DNA of 64,000 nt, from the NCBI GenBank assembly GCA_902363255.1, contig CABIZO010000004.1:62001-126000 (forward strand), given 5' to 3'. Shown here piece by piece: positions 42,728 through 52,190 of this stretch; the stretch's first letter is position 1, and each line of letters starts with the position of its first letter. The DNA comes from Peptostreptococcaceae bacterium (GTDB lineage: Bacteria > Bacillota > Clostridia > Peptostreptococcales > Peptostreptococcaceae). Position numbers and translations under genes: made by a program. The notes under the pieces were generated by a model. It searched no databases. It was not told the DNA's origin and was given only the letters and a program-made list of their open reading frames with translations.

Positions 42728-44461
42728 CTAACTAGTTTGCTTAACTTTACTAAATTGTTTTCTTATAGTATCTATACCTTCAATCATAAGAACTATTGCA
42801 AGAACTATAAGAAGTACAGCTAAGATTGTACGTATATAGCACCATCCAAGTCCTGCACCACCGGCAGCAATTGCTGCCACATTACTTTTTATAGTTAATG
42901 CTAAAGAAGTAACAGTTGCTATTAACATAAATACCATAGGGAAGAACAACATTTTATTATTTTTACCCATATTACCAAGCCATGCAGCAACAGCAAGTAA
43001 TCCAAGAGCAGCAAGTAATTGATTAGCTGCACCAAATAATGCCCATATGTTTGCATATCCAGTAAGTCCTAAAGATATACCTAAAGCAACAGTTATTAAA
43101 GTTGCTAAGTATGGATTAGTTATAGTTTTTTTGAATCCTGTAACATCAGCTCTAGTTTCACCAGGCTCTAACCAGAATTCTTGGAACATATAACGAGCTA
43201 AACGAGTAGCAGTATCTAGTGAAGTTAAGCAGAAAACAGAAACTGTTAGAACTAATAAAGAATACGCTATATTGTACACATTAGTAAGACCTGGTATTTT
43301 GCTTAACATACCTGCTATACCTGATGCGAAAACTACTGTAGGAGTTACTGTAGTTCCTGCAGCATAATCATTCCATATGAATCCTACTGCACATACAGAT
43401 ATTACAGCTAAAACACATTCAACTAACATTGAACCATAAGCTATTGGTCTAGCATCTTTTTCAGAGTTTAATTGTTTTGCTGTAGTACCAGAAGCAACTA
43501 ATGAGTGGAAACCAGATATGGCACCACATGCTATGGTAACAAATAAAGCTGGGAATAAATATCCTAGTGATGTTCCAGTTGGAGCTACTGTATCCACAAA
43601 TCCAGTAAATGCTGGAATATCCAATGTTGGATGAGATCCTATGATACCAACAACTGCAAGAGCTATCATACCATATAGTAAGAAAGAGCTTAAGTAATCA
43701 CGTGGTTGAAGTAATATCCAAACAGGTGTTACAGATGCAACTAATATATAAAGTCCTACTATAACCATCCAAGTTGTTGAACTTAAATATAGTGGATGCC
43801 AATTTAAACCTATAGCTATACAGGCAACTATTGCTATAATACCTATTACAGTTGAAACACCAAGTGAAGCATTACGTCTATAAACAAAGAATCCAAAGGC
43901 AACTGCTATTATGATAAATAAGATTGATATCATTGCCGTAGAAGCATTTGCTGCACTGGCAGCCACGTCAACTGCGCCAGCATCAGTAAAAGTAGCTTTG
44001 AATGTATCTGCAACTATAGATGCAAAGGCAGCTACAACTAAAAGTAAAGTTAAATATGAGAAAATAATAAATAATTTCTTAGCTCGGGACCCAATATTTT
44101 GCCCTATAACTTCACCTATAGATTGGCCTTTATGGCGTATAGATGCAAACAATGCCCCAAAGTCATGAGTTGCACCAAAGAATATACCACCTATTAAAAC
44201 CCAAAGTAAAACTGGAACCCAACCGAATACTGCTGCTTGTATTGGACCATTTATAGGACCAGCACCAGCTATTGATGAGAAATGGTGACCAAGAAGTACG
44301 GGAGCTTTTGCAGGCACATAGTCTACACCGTCTTCTAATTCATGTGATGGAGTGACTCTTTTTTCGTCTATTCCCCATTGATCAGCTAGCCACTTACCAT
44401 AAGTAACATAGCCTACTAATAAAACTACAACACTTATTAATAATAAAGTTACTGCGCTCAT
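42728..44461 (-). CDS. cstA: CstA-family carbon starvation transporter
   Basis: A 577-residue membrane protein with roughly 16 helices, a transporter of pyruvate or peptides induced by carbon limitation in other bacteria. Conserved segments include VPAKAPVLLGHHFSSIAGAGPINGP, GGIFFGATHDFGALFASIRHKGQSIGE and the GAISGFHSLVASGTTAKQL region. It is shorter than the 700-residue E. coli CstA and closer to the YjiY/BtsT or clostridial short form. GGGGGT precedes the ATG. An uncharacterised gene lies upstream on the same strand. Confidence 0.93.
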   Translation of the reverse strand: MSAVTLLLISVVVLLVGYVTYGKWLADQWGIDEKRVTPSHELEDGVDYVPAKAPVLLGHHFSSIAGAGPINGPIQAAVFGWVPVLLWVLIGGIFFGATHDFGALFASIRHKGQSIGEVIGQNIGSRAKKLFIIFSYLTLLLVVAAFASIVADTFKATFTDAGAVDVAASAANASTAMISILFIIIAVAFGFFVYRRNASLGVSTVIGIIAIVACIAIGLNWHPLYLSSTTWMVIVGLYILVASVTPVWILLQPRDYLSSFLLYGMIALAVVGIIGSHPTLDIPAFTGFVDTVAPTGTSLGYLFPALFVTIACGAISGFHSLVASGTTAKQLNSEKDARPIAYGSMLVECVLAVISVCAVGFIWNDYAAGTTVTPTVVFASGIAGMLSKIPGLTNVYNIAYSLLVLTVSVFCLTSLDTATRLARYMFQEFWLEPGETRADVTGFKKTITNPYLATLITVALGISLGLTGYANIWALFGAANQLLAALGLLAVAAWLGNMGKNNKMLFFPMVFMLIATVTSLALTIKSNVAAIAAGGAGLGWCYIRTILAVLLIVLAIVLMIEGIDTIRKQFSKVKQTS

Positions 44462-44550
44462 AAGCTTACCCCCTTTTATAAAAGCTTATAAAATATTTAG
44501 TTATATATATAAAATTTATAACTATCACATTGAAGTGCTAAGACTAATAC

Positions 44551-45102
44551 TTAGATATATTCTTTCTTCAATTTTTTTAATAAAGAACTCTTTTTATAAA
44601 ATAATTCCTCTAAAAATTTTGAAGTAACTTTGCCACTTTTATTAGAATAGATTTTGTTTTCACTTGTATTTATACAGGCTATATGAAAATCCATCCAGCC
44701 ATGAAGAGATAATTTAAAGTTTTTACTTATTTTACATTTTTTTATTAAACTCTCTGTTTCCTTATCAGAAAAATCATATAAAAAAATCATTGTAATATAT
44801 GAATACATATGACCAGGCTTTGGATTAATACGTTTCATGCCTTCTTCATAAGCATAATTTTTACATTTTAAAAAAAGATCCTTTGTTAATGTGTCTATTT
44901 TAAAAATATATACGTATTCATTGGCATCAGTGGCCCATAGTTGAGCTTTTTGTGAAAGAACATATTTTTCATTATGAACATGAAACTCGCAAGTTGCCTC
45001 CAATGGAAGTGACTTATTATGGCATTTTTCCACGTCATAATAAACTTCATATCCTTTCAAAATTTTAGTTAACATAGTATCTTTATCTGATAGAAGTAGC
45101 AT
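44551..45102 (-). CDS. Uncharacterised 183-residue cytoplasmic protein
   Basis: I do not recognise this family. The ATG at 45102 has GGGGGAT upstream, whereas the frame further upstream adds a hydrophobic segment without a ribosome binding site. The sequence is soluble alpha/beta with conserved-looking aromatic and Cys positions (YYDVEKCHNKSLPLEATCEFHVHNEKY, LWATDANEYVYIFKI, PKPGHMYSYITMIFLYDFSD, LHGWMDFHIACI). The C-terminus is Lys-rich. It lies upstream of cstA on the same strand and may be linked to its use, though cstA has its own intergenic space of about 90 bases. Confidence 0.6.
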   Translation of the reverse strand: MLLLSDKDTMLTKILKGYEVYYDVEKCHNKSLPLEATCEFHVHNEKYVLSQKAQLWATDANEYVYIFKIDTLTKDLFLKCKNYAYEEGMKRINPKPGHMYSYITMIFLYDFSDKETESLIKKCKISKNFKLSLHGWMDFHIACINTSENKIYSNKSGKVTSKFLEELFYKKSSLLKKLKKEYI

Positions 45103-45189
45103 TCTTATATCCCCCTTATAAGAAAATTGGTGTGTTAAAATTATAGTAATACAAAAAACAATAAAAAACAATTAGAATTTTCAGAATAG

Positions 45190-45222
45190 ATAAAAAAGGA
45201 CCTACTTAGGCCCTTTTTTCTT
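45190..45222 (-). terminator. Terminator of the CNNM/CorC-type gene
   Basis: The stem AAAAAAGG / CCTTTTTT with inner CCT/AGG pairing ends in six residues of T on the minus strand. Confidence 0.7.
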
Positions 45223-45236
45223 AACTTTTATTATTC

Positions 45237-46568
45237 TTAACTTGCACTTTCTTTAGCTAAGTTAACTAGAACTTTTTCAATTCTGTTATCGTCAACTTCA
45301 ATTACTTCCAGCTCATAATTTTCTATATTTATAATAATATTTTCCTCATTACTAGGAATTTTATCTATTATAGAAATGATATAACCATTTATAGTATCAC
45401 AATCTTCACATTTAATATCTGTATTAAACATATTATTAAAATCTAAAAGAGACAAGTTACCTTTAACTATAAAACTACCATCTCCTATATTTTTTATTTT
45501 ATTGTTATCATCTATGTCATACTCATCTTCAATGTCACCAACTATTTCTTCAATTACATCTTCCATAGTGACTATACCAGAAAAACCTCCATATTCATCT
45601 ATTAAGATTGCCATATGGTTCTTGCTTTGTTTTAATGATAAAAATAACTCGTCAATTTTCTTAGTTTCTGGTACAAAGAAAGGAGAGTGTAATAAACTTT
45701 TTAAATCTAGATTATCAAAATTACAGTTAACTAAATGAGATATTAAATCTTTAATGTAAAGTATACCAATTATATTGTCAACAGAGTCTTCATATACAGG
45801 TATTCTAGAATATTTACAACCTAGTATAGTTGCAAGTTTATCATTAATATCATCATCCATATCAATTAAAACTGTATCTGTTCTTGAGGTCATAATTTCT
45901 TTAGACATTTTGTCAGAAAAATCAAAGACCTTATCTATCATTTCCTTTTCCATATAGTTAATTGTTCCATTCTTTTCAGATTGAGTAATTAAAAGTTTTA
46001 TTTCTTCTGGAGTTATATTGTTTTCGTCTTCCACATCATCGTTATGTGTTAATTTCAACACAATTTTAGTAGATAAGGACAATATTTTTATGAAAGGTTT
46101 AGAAATTTTTGATATAAAGTAAATTGGTTTTACTGAAGCTAAAGCAATTTTTTCACATTTTTTCAAAGCAATTCTTTTAGGTACCAACTCACCAAATACT
46201 AAAGTTAAAAATGAAAGTATTAATGTTATTAATATCATGGAAATCTCCATACCATAAGGAATATTGTAAGGTGATATAAGATTATATAATCTACCTGACA
46301 ATGTGGTTGCAGCAGATGCACTTGAGAAAAATCCAGCTAAAGTAATACCTATTTGTATAGTTGATAAGAAACTACTTGGATCATCAAGCAATTTATTCAG
46401 TAATATAGCATTTTTATTTTTCTCTTCGCATAGAGAATTGATTTTGTGTTTATTCACTGATACGAATGCCATTTCTGCAGCTGCAAAGAAAGCATTAATC
46501 AGTGTAAGAACTAGTATTAAAAATAATTGAGGAATAATACTCCTCGAGAGGTCATCAAGACTACTCAT
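45237..46568 (-). CDS. CNNM/CorC-type (hemolysin C-like) membrane protein with CBS pair
   Basis: A 443-residue transporter-associated protein. The ATG at 46568 is nine bases after GGAGGAG, better than the TTG two codons earlier. Residues about 8-200 are a DUF21/CNNM membrane domain (LINAFFAAAEMAFVSVNKHKI, IGITLAGFFSSASAA, TLVFGELVPKRIALKK), residues about 215-345 a CBS pair (TSRTDTVLIDMDDD, CKYSRIPVYEDSVDNIIGILYIKDLI, MAILIDEYGGFSGIVTMEDVIEEIVGDIEDEYD), and the last 85 residues a CorC_HlyC domain. The family is linked to magnesium or cobalt efflux; haemolysin naming is historical. Confidence 0.92.
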   Translation of the reverse strand: MSSLDDLSRSIIPQLFLILVLTLINAFFAAAEMAFVSVNKHKINSLCEEKNKNAILLNKLLDDPSSFLSTIQIGITLAGFFSSASAATTLSGRLYNLISPYNIPYGMEISMILITLILSFLTLVFGELVPKRIALKKCEKIALASVKPIYFISKISKPFIKILSLSTKIVLKLTHNDDVEDENNITPEEIKLLITQSEKNGTINYMEKEMIDKVFDFSDKMSKEIMTSRTDTVLIDMDDDINDKLATILGCKYSRIPVYEDSVDNIIGILYIKDLISHLVNCNFDNLDLKSLLHSPFFVPETKKIDELFLSLKQSKNHMAILIDEYGGFSGIVTMEDVIEEIVGDIEDEYDIDDNNKIKNIGDGSFIVKGNLSLLDFNNMFNTDIKCEDCDTINGYIISIIDKIPSNEENIIINIENYELEVIEVDDNRIEKVLVNLAKESAS

Positions 46569-46805
46569 TACCAAACTCCTCCTAAGGTTTTATTAATATA
46601 TTATATAAATAATTATAGATAAAATATATTAAATTTGTGTTAAAATATGAATATTTTTTTATAATTTTTTATTCTTATTAAAAATAGATTGATAATACTA
46701 ATAATTATCATCCCATTCTTTTAACATAAATATATTCTTTTTTCATATTAATAAAACTTTCACGTATTATATATTAGTTGAATGTGTAGGAGGGAGTTTA
46801 TTAAA

Positions 46806-48632
46806 GTGTCTTTATATATAATAAAAAATGACTCAAAAGACCTTACTCCAGGGGAGAATAAGTTATTAAATAAAATTAAAAAATTATATGAAAACTATGA
46901 AAATGAAGCTTATTTATATGTACAACCTACAATATCAAATTTAATTCCAGACTTTATTTTAATAGATAATAAAAAAGGAATTTCAATTTTAGAAGTTAAG
47001 GATTGGTCTTTGTCTTATATAAAAGATGTTAATAAGAAAAGAACTATTTTAATTGATAGAGAGGATGACAATCCAGTAAATCAAACAAAACAATATTTTA
47101 ATATTTGTAATGGAATAATTTCAGATAATGATAAAATATATGATTTAAATGAATTTCTTTATGCAAATACAGTATTAACTAATATGAGTGACAAAGATCT
47201 TAAACAAGAAAAAATAAAGTCAGCTTTTAATATTAAACCAGTAAAAATATTAAGTAAAGATGATTTATTAAAACTTAGTATAAGAGATATGTTTTCAATG
47301 GAAGAATGTGAAATAAGTGAGGATGAAATGATTAATATTAGAACATCTCTATTTCCTGAAATAAAAATAGTTAAGGCAAATTGCGAGGAAGATAATAGTT
47401 TTAAGGATGAGATTATATATTCTTTAGATAATAAACAAGAAAATTATGCTAGAAAAATTCCATATGGTCCATACATGATAACTGGTGTACCTGGTAGTGG
47501 AAAAACTCAAATTTTAATAGCTAGGTCAATTAATTTAATAAAAGAAAATCCAGATTGGAAAATACAAATAGTTACATACAATTTATCTCTCACAAATAAG
47601 ATAGAAAGCATTTTAAATGAAATTGCAAGTGATTACAGTAATAGTTTCATATTAAAAGATATTAAAATTGAAAACATAGGTGTTAGTACTTTTCATAAGT
47701 TAGTTATGAGAGAAAATGGGGAAATAATGCCGTATAAATTAAATAGTAATCAAAAAAATACTTGGTTTAATGTAACTCTACCTGCTTTGGCATTAAAAAA
47801 ATGTAAACCTACCTATGATGCGATTTTAATTGATGAATATCAGGATTTTCAAGATGATTGGATAAGAGTATGCATTAAGTTATGTAAAAAATATAAATAT
47901 AAAAATTATCAAGGTAAAGAAGTGGAAGGAATAAATTTATTTATGGCTGGTGATAGATTGCAAAGTATATATAATAGCAAAGAGCATAGTTGGAATAAGC
48001 TAGGCATAAATATGCAAGGTCGTTCTAATTTTCTTAAGACTTGTTATAGAACAGGTAAGGAAAATTCCTTTTTAGCATTAAAGTTTTTACAAGAAAATAA
48101 GACTTTAAAAGAAGAGGTTAATAAATTTTATAAAGACGATGAAAATAAAGTTATGAGCTTGGAAAATACAAGTGAAATAAAAAGCACTGTTGAATTTATT
48201 GAAGGAGAATATGAAGAGGTTATAAGTTGTGTAAACTCACTAATTAGAAATAATAAATATTCATATAAAGATATTTTAATTGTTTGCTATTCACAAAAAC
48301 AATGTGAAAAAATAAAAAATATGCTACCTAGCTATATAAGAGTTAATACAAGATTTGTAAAAGAAGCTGATAAGGAAGATATGGATACTTGCTTATTAAC
48401 TAGTACATACTATTCATCTAAGGGTTTAGAAGGAAAAGCTGTTATTTTAGTAGATGTTGACTTTTTCTCTGGAAATTTAGATATGAAAAAGGAAATTATG
48501 GATAGAAAATTATTATATGTAGGTATGACAAGAGCCAGTGAAAAATTAATTATTCATGCTAAAAATTTTAATAAAAACTCCTTCGCAAAAGATATAAAAA
48601 ATATATATGATGGTTTTATAGAATTTGCATAA
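46806..48632 (+). CDS. NERD-type nuclease fused to SF1 (UvrD-like) helicase
   Basis: A 608-residue protein if the GTG at 46806, 11 bases after AGGAGGG, is used; the ATG at 46782 is inside the ribosome binding region. Residues about 15-160 have a PD-(D/E)xK-like core: IPDFILIDNKKGISILEVKDW gives the Asp and the ExK. Residues about 215-608 are an SF1 helicase: Walker A GVPGSGKTQI (about 226), IDEYQDFQDDW (about 341), MAGDRLQSIY, CYRTGKEN, STYYSSKGLEGKAVIL and YVGMTRASEKL. NERD-helicase fusions occur in DNA repair and in some phage-defence enzymes. No partner gene is next to it, and a strong terminator follows. Confidence 0.82.
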   Translation: MSLYIIKNDSKDLTPGENKLLNKIKKLYENYENEAYLYVQPTISNLIPDFILIDNKKGISILEVKDWSLSYIKDVNKKRTILIDREDDNPVNQTKQYFNICNGIISDNDKIYDLNEFLYANTVLTNMSDKDLKQEKIKSAFNIKPVKILSKDDLLKLSIRDMFSMEECEISEDEMINIRTSLFPEIKIVKANCEEDNSFKDEIIYSLDNKQENYARKIPYGPYMITGVPGSGKTQILIARSINLIKENPDWKIQIVTYNLSLTNKIESILNEIASDYSNSFILKDIKIENIGVSTFHKLVMRENGEIMPYKLNSNQKNTWFNVTLPALALKKCKPTYDAILIDEYQDFQDDWIRVCIKLCKKYKYKNYQGKEVEGINLFMAGDRLQSIYNSKEHSWNKLGINMQGRSNFLKTCYRTGKENSFLALKFLQENKTLKEEVNKFYKDDENKVMSLENTSEIKSTVEFIEGEYEEVISCVNSLIRNNKYSYKDILIVCYSQKQCEKIKNMLPSYIRVNTRFVKEADKEDMDTCLLTSTYYSSKGLEGKAVILVDVDFFSGNLDMKKEIMDRKLLYVGMTRASEKLIIHAKNFNKNSFAKDIKNIYDGFIEFA

Positions 48633-48647
48633 ACATATAAAAAGCAA

Positions 48648-48684
48648 TGAAAAAGACTTGCATAGTAGCAAGTCTTTTTCAAAA
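48648..48684 (+). terminator. Rho-independent terminator
   Basis: A perfect 12-bp stem GAAAAAGACTTG / CAAGTCTTTTTC. Confidence 0.85.
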
Positions 48685-48757
48685 GGCTAAATTTATTTCT
48701 ATGTTCATGTCAAAAGGATATTTAAAATATCCGTAGGCATTTAAACAGAGGAATAGA

Positions 48758-49096
48758 CTATCTTAAACTATTTATTAATAATAAAAATGCACTTCCAGCT
48801 TTTATGTATTCTTCTCCTTCGACTCTACCAACTTTTACATTATTATTATCATATACATATCCATCATTGTCAACTTTTCCAACAGGGGAATAGTTAATAG
48901 GATGATTGTGAATTATATTATCTTCATCAATTCTTCCAACAGGAGAATTATTAATAGGATCATTGTGAATTATATTGTTAGTGTCAATTCTTCCAACAGG
49001 ACATTGATGATATAAATGATTATGAACTACTCCATCAGAATCTAATCTTGCAACACCTAAAGAATTATAAGGAAAATTTACTATAGTACTTGCCAT
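48758..49096 (-). CDS. Short-repeat beta-flower-like protein
   Basis: A 112-residue protein built from about four repeats of 19-21 residues with the pattern PVGRID-x4-IIHN-x-P. The last repeat drifts to VGKVDNDGYVYDNNNVKVGRVEG. This V/I-G-x-I/V...G-x-V-Y-D rhythm matches the beta-flower protein families (4- or 5-fold), in which each repeat contributes a hairpin. It ends with a short hydrophobic helix AFLLLINSL. Function is unknown; His-rich loops (IHNHP, HNHLYHQC) could bind metal. Its neighbour is a coat protein gene, so a spore role is possible but unproven. Confidence 0.6.
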   Translation of the reverse strand: MASTIVNFPYNSLGVARLDSDGVVHNHLYHQCPVGRIDTNNIIHNDPINNSPVGRIDEDNIIHNHPINYSPVGKVDNDGYVYDNNNVKVGRVEGEEYIKAGSAFLLLINSLR

Positions 49097-49441
49097 ATAC
49101 TTTACACCAACCTTTAAAATTAATAATAAAATAATATTTGTGAAATATTATTTTATTATTAATTAGACATTAAATGATATAAACCTTCAAGAATCAGTTA
49201 AGTATACAGGATACTTTTTATCTAAAAGAGAAATTATATTTATGGATTTAATATTACTTCAAATGGAAGATTGAATCGCCTAAAAGATGAGATCCTGAGA
49301 AGTTAGTTTATAAATTTAATAAAGGTGAAGTGAGAGATTTTGAGTTTATAGTAAAATGATTAAAGATAATTTTAAATAAAGAATAAAAAGGAGAGTGTCT
49401 CAAAAAGATTACATGTAATCATATAGAAACACTCTTATCAT
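49097..49441. other. Intergenic region with decayed coding-like segment
   Basis: About 345 bases with no intact gene. A plus-strand stretch near 49263-49385 reads as short protein-like blocks (DPEKLVYKFNKGEVRDFEFIVK) broken by stops and may be a relic. A hairpin at 49390-49440 ends the coat gene transcript. Confidence 0.4.
49390..49440 (-). terminator. Terminator of the CotF-like gene
   Basis: The outer stem GAGTGT / ACACTC encloses a palindromic ATTACATGTAAT; on the minus strand it is followed by CCTTTTTA. Confidence 0.6.
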
Positions 49442-49993
49442 TTACATTTCTTTTACTTCATTATAAAGAGAGCCAGTTTTTTCTATTTCAGATTGAGGCG
49501 CTTCACATAAAGGATAATAGCCGTTCATAATCATCCATTGAGAAAGTTCATAAGCATGATTACAACTCATTGTAAAGGCATCTTTTAAAAACTCTCTTAA
49601 TGTAGGATTTGTTGCTTCCATAGCACTCCATGCATATTCTCTTCCAGCTCTTTTCAGAGTAAGTAAATAGCCTGTAGCTATTTCTCTATCTGTTAATTGT
49701 TGAATATCAGTTCTTGGAGTGATTGGATCTACAGTTGTAGGAGAATTAGTAAAGTCACTCAAAAGTACTTTTAATTGAGGCACATTTAATTTTTCTCCTG
49801 GAGCAGAAGATTCTTTTACGAATCTTACTTTCATATTATAATCTTGTACATGAACTGAAAAATGACTTTCAATAATAGATTTCAATTCGGGATTTTGAAC
49901 TTGATTTTTATAAAGGGCCATGTTTGTGATACTATTTACGCAACTTAATATTAATTCATGTAGATTATGTAACTCTGCTGGTGTTAATTTCAT
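49442..49993 (-). CDS. CotF-family spore coat protein
   Basis: A 183-residue helical protein. The ATG at 49993 has a perfect AGGAGGT upstream, while the longer frame does not. Two ferritin-like helical halves carry the CotF signature (ELHNLHELILSCVNSITNMALYKNQVQNPELKSI... and LKRAGREYAWSAMEATNPTLREFLKDAFTMSCNHAYELSQWMIMNGYYPL). CotF-type proteins are coat or spore-associated components in Bacilli and Clostridia. A clear sporulation promoter was not identified. It supports the view that the organism forms spores. Confidence 0.85.
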   Translation of the reverse strand: MKLTPAELHNLHELILSCVNSITNMALYKNQVQNPELKSIIESHFSVHVQDYNMKVRFVKESSAPGEKLNVPQLKVLLSDFTNSPTTVDPITPRTDIQQLTDREIATGYLLTLKRAGREYAWSAMEATNPTLREFLKDAFTMSCNHAYELSQWMIMNGYYPLCEAPQSEIEKTGSLYNEVKEM

Positions 49994-50078
49994 AATAATT
50001 AACCTCCTAAATATAATTTTTTCATTATTAATATCCCACATAAAAGAAAATTATTTCATGGAAGTTATTTCAAATGTC

Positions 50079-50852
50079 TTATTTTATAGACTTTGTGGCA
50101 AAATACTTGGCACAATAATTACAAATTTTATCACTATCCATATCTTCATAGAAATCATTAATAGCAAAGCCAACACTTGTTTGACCCCCTATTAAATCTT
50201 CTAAAGTATGACTGTATTCTATGGCTTCCTTATTATTTAAAAAATCTATTTGTTCTTTTTCATTTAATTCATCTAAAGAGTTAAAAGGAAGCTTATTTGA
50301 AACTTCAAATATACCTTCATCATATTTTTTATAATCAAATAAATATATTAAAGGATTTACAGTGCCAAATAAGAGGTTACCGCCTGTTTTTAGAACTCTA
50401 TAACATTCTTTGAAAACAGGAAGAACATCTGGTATATATGTGACGGACACAGGACAGAATACTAAATCGAAGTAGTTATTTTTAAAACATTCCAAATGCA
50501 TCATATCGCCTTGAACAGTTGAAATCATAAGATTATTTTCTTTAGCAATTTTTTCATCTTGCTTTAATTGATTATTTGATATGTCAAATACAGTTACCAT
50601 TGCACCTGCAGCAGATAAAATTGGACCTTGTTGACCTCCTCCAGATGCAAGACATAATATTTTTTGCCCCTTCAATTCCTCTGGGAACCAATTTCTAGGA
50701 ACATCTTTATGAGCAGTTAACTTTATATTAAATACACCCTTTTTTGCTTTTTCAATTTCTTCACTTGTTACTGGAATTGACCAAGGGGTATTATTTACAA
50801 CTTTTTTGTCCCAAGCCAATTCATTTTGTTTTACTATTTTTTTGTTATCCAT
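50079..50852 (-). CDS. SAM-dependent methyltransferase (class I)
   Basis: A 257-residue methyltransferase. The SAM-binding motif I is ILCLASGGGQQGP (about residues 66-78), motif II VTVFDISNNQL, followed by VQGDMMHLECFKNNYFDLVFCPVSVTYI and the post-motif YRVLKTGGNLLFG. This variant (LASGGGQQ) is common in small-molecule methyltransferases of Firmicutes. The substrate is unknown. GGTGGT precedes the ATG. It is divergent from a MerR-family regulator. Confidence 0.85.
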   Translation of the reverse strand: MDNKKIVKQNELAWDKKVVNNTPWSIPVTSEEIEKAKKGVFNIKLTAHKDVPRNWFPEELKGQKILCLASGGGQQGPILSAAGAMVTVFDISNNQLKQDEKIAKENNLMISTVQGDMMHLECFKNNYFDLVFCPVSVTYIPDVLPVFKECYRVLKTGGNLLFGTVNPLIYLFDYKKYDEGIFEVSNKLPFNSLDELNEKEQIDFLNNKEAIEYSHTLEDLIGGQTSVGFAINDFYEDMDSDKICNYCAKYFATKSIK

Positions 50853-51142
50853 GATACCACCTCAAGAATTAATAAATAGAAATAATGAATATATTATCTT
50901 GCTATATTAACAGTATATTATAAAATTAGTTCGCTAGAAATAACTAAAAAAGTGATATATCTTAACAATATAATTATTTAAATCATAAGATCTTTTAAAA
51001 ATAGATTACATGTATATTTTTATTTATTCAATTGTATAGCTAGTTTAATATTATATAATAGAATTAATAAGTTTTTATACACTAACTTGATGCATATGTA
51101 ATCTAATTTATAAAAATATATTTCAAAATAGGAGAAGCAAAC
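50853..51142. other. Divergent intergenic region with long-range inverted repeat
   Basis: The 290-base region between the methyltransferase and merR-type genes contains TAGATTACAT (51002-51011) and its exact inverse ATGTAATCTA (51096-51105), 84 bases apart. The right element lies in the promoter region of the MerR gene (TTGATG near 51088, TATAAA near 51110), so both could be regulator half-sites. No gene is seen. Confidence 0.45.
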
Positions 51143-52030
51143 ATGGAATCTTTATTTACCATAGGGGAAGTAGCTAAATTATTTAATTTATCAGTAAAAA
51201 CGCTTAGATATTATGAGAGTAAAAATCTATTAAATCCCATACATATAAATGAAAAGAGCGGATATAGATATTATTCTAGAAATCAATTTCTTAATTTAGA
51301 TTTGATTAAATGTTTTAGAAAGGTGGGAATGTCCATAGAGGAAACAAAAGATTTAATTTATTCTCAGGGATCAATTGATTTAATACAAGATACAATAAGA
51401 AAACAAAGTGACAAAATTGAAGAAAAGATGAGTGAGATCATTGAAATAAAAAAATACTTAGATGAAATGAATAATTCAATTTTAAGTATTTCAAATTATG
51501 AAGTTGGCTCTGTAATAAGAAAATATAATAGTGAGAGAAAAATAATTAGTTATATGGCAGATATAAAAAGTGAAGAAGAAAGAGAAAATCACTTTAGAAA
51601 AGTAATATCTTATATTGAAAGTGAATATGGTGACGTAAATCCTGTATTGGGCGGAAGAGTGATCGTTAATAATGCCAAAACAGGAAAGTACATATATAAT
51701 AGTCTTTTATATATTCCTAGAAGTTTTAAGATGGATATATTTAAAGGCGAAGAAAGAATTTTTGCTCCTAATAAATCCAAAATAGATAAAGATATAATGG
51801 GGACAGAAGAAATTAATATAAATATGGAGGAAGGAGATTATTTAACCATAGTTTTTGATGATAACTGGAAAAATATTGGAAAGTATTATAAAAAAATACT
51901 AAATTATATTTCAGATAAAAATATTACAACTATAGGTGATTTTAATGAAGTATGGGTAATGCCTAGAATAAATTATGATGGAAGCATAATAATTCTAGGA
52001 TATATTGAAATTTTATGTAAAATAAAATAA
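51143..52030 (+). CDS. MerR-family regulator with ligand-binding C-terminal domain
   Basis: A 295-residue BmrR-like activator. Residues 1-75 are the MerR winged helix (FTIGEVAKLFNLSVKTLRYYESKNLLNPIHINEKSGYRYYS), 76-125 the dimerisation coiled coil (IRKQSDKIEEKMSEIIEIKKYLDEMNN) and 130-295 a GyrI-like/effector domain that would bind a small molecule. A terminator separates it from the transporter operon that begins 160 bases downstream; it is the plausible regulator of that operon. AGGAGAAG precedes the ATG. Confidence 0.85.
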   Translation: MESLFTIGEVAKLFNLSVKTLRYYESKNLLNPIHINEKSGYRYYSRNQFLNLDLIKCFRKVGMSIEETKDLIYSQGSIDLIQDTIRKQSDKIEEKMSEIIEIKKYLDEMNNSILSISNYEVGSVIRKYNSERKIISYMADIKSEEERENHFRKVISYIESEYGDVNPVLGGRVIVNNAKTGKYIYNSLLYIPRSFKMDIFKGEERIFAPNKSKIDKDIMGTEEININMEEGDYLTIVFDDNWKNIGKYYKKILNYISDKNITTIGDFNEVWVMPRINYDGSIIILGYIEILCKIK

Positions 52031-52097
52031 AAATTATTGACTCGTCCCTTGGGTCATAGTTTATTATTTAAAGTAAATTGAATGAATAATTGAAAAT

Positions 52098-52160
52098 ATA
52101 GTCATGAATGGCTAATTCTATGTATGAATACTAGAATTACATTCATGGCTTTTTTTCGTA
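52098..52160 (+). terminator. Rho-independent terminator after the MerR-family gene
   Basis: Nested stem: CATGAATG / CATTCATG and inner TAATTCTA / TAGAATTA, followed by seven T. Confidence 0.8.
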
Positions 52161-52190
52161 TTAGGAAATAAGAAATAGGAGAGTGGAAGG

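Noticed and set aside
49263..49385. Protein-like blocks on the plus strand
   Set aside because: They are broken by stops, lack a start and are too short to name a family; kept only as a possible relic.
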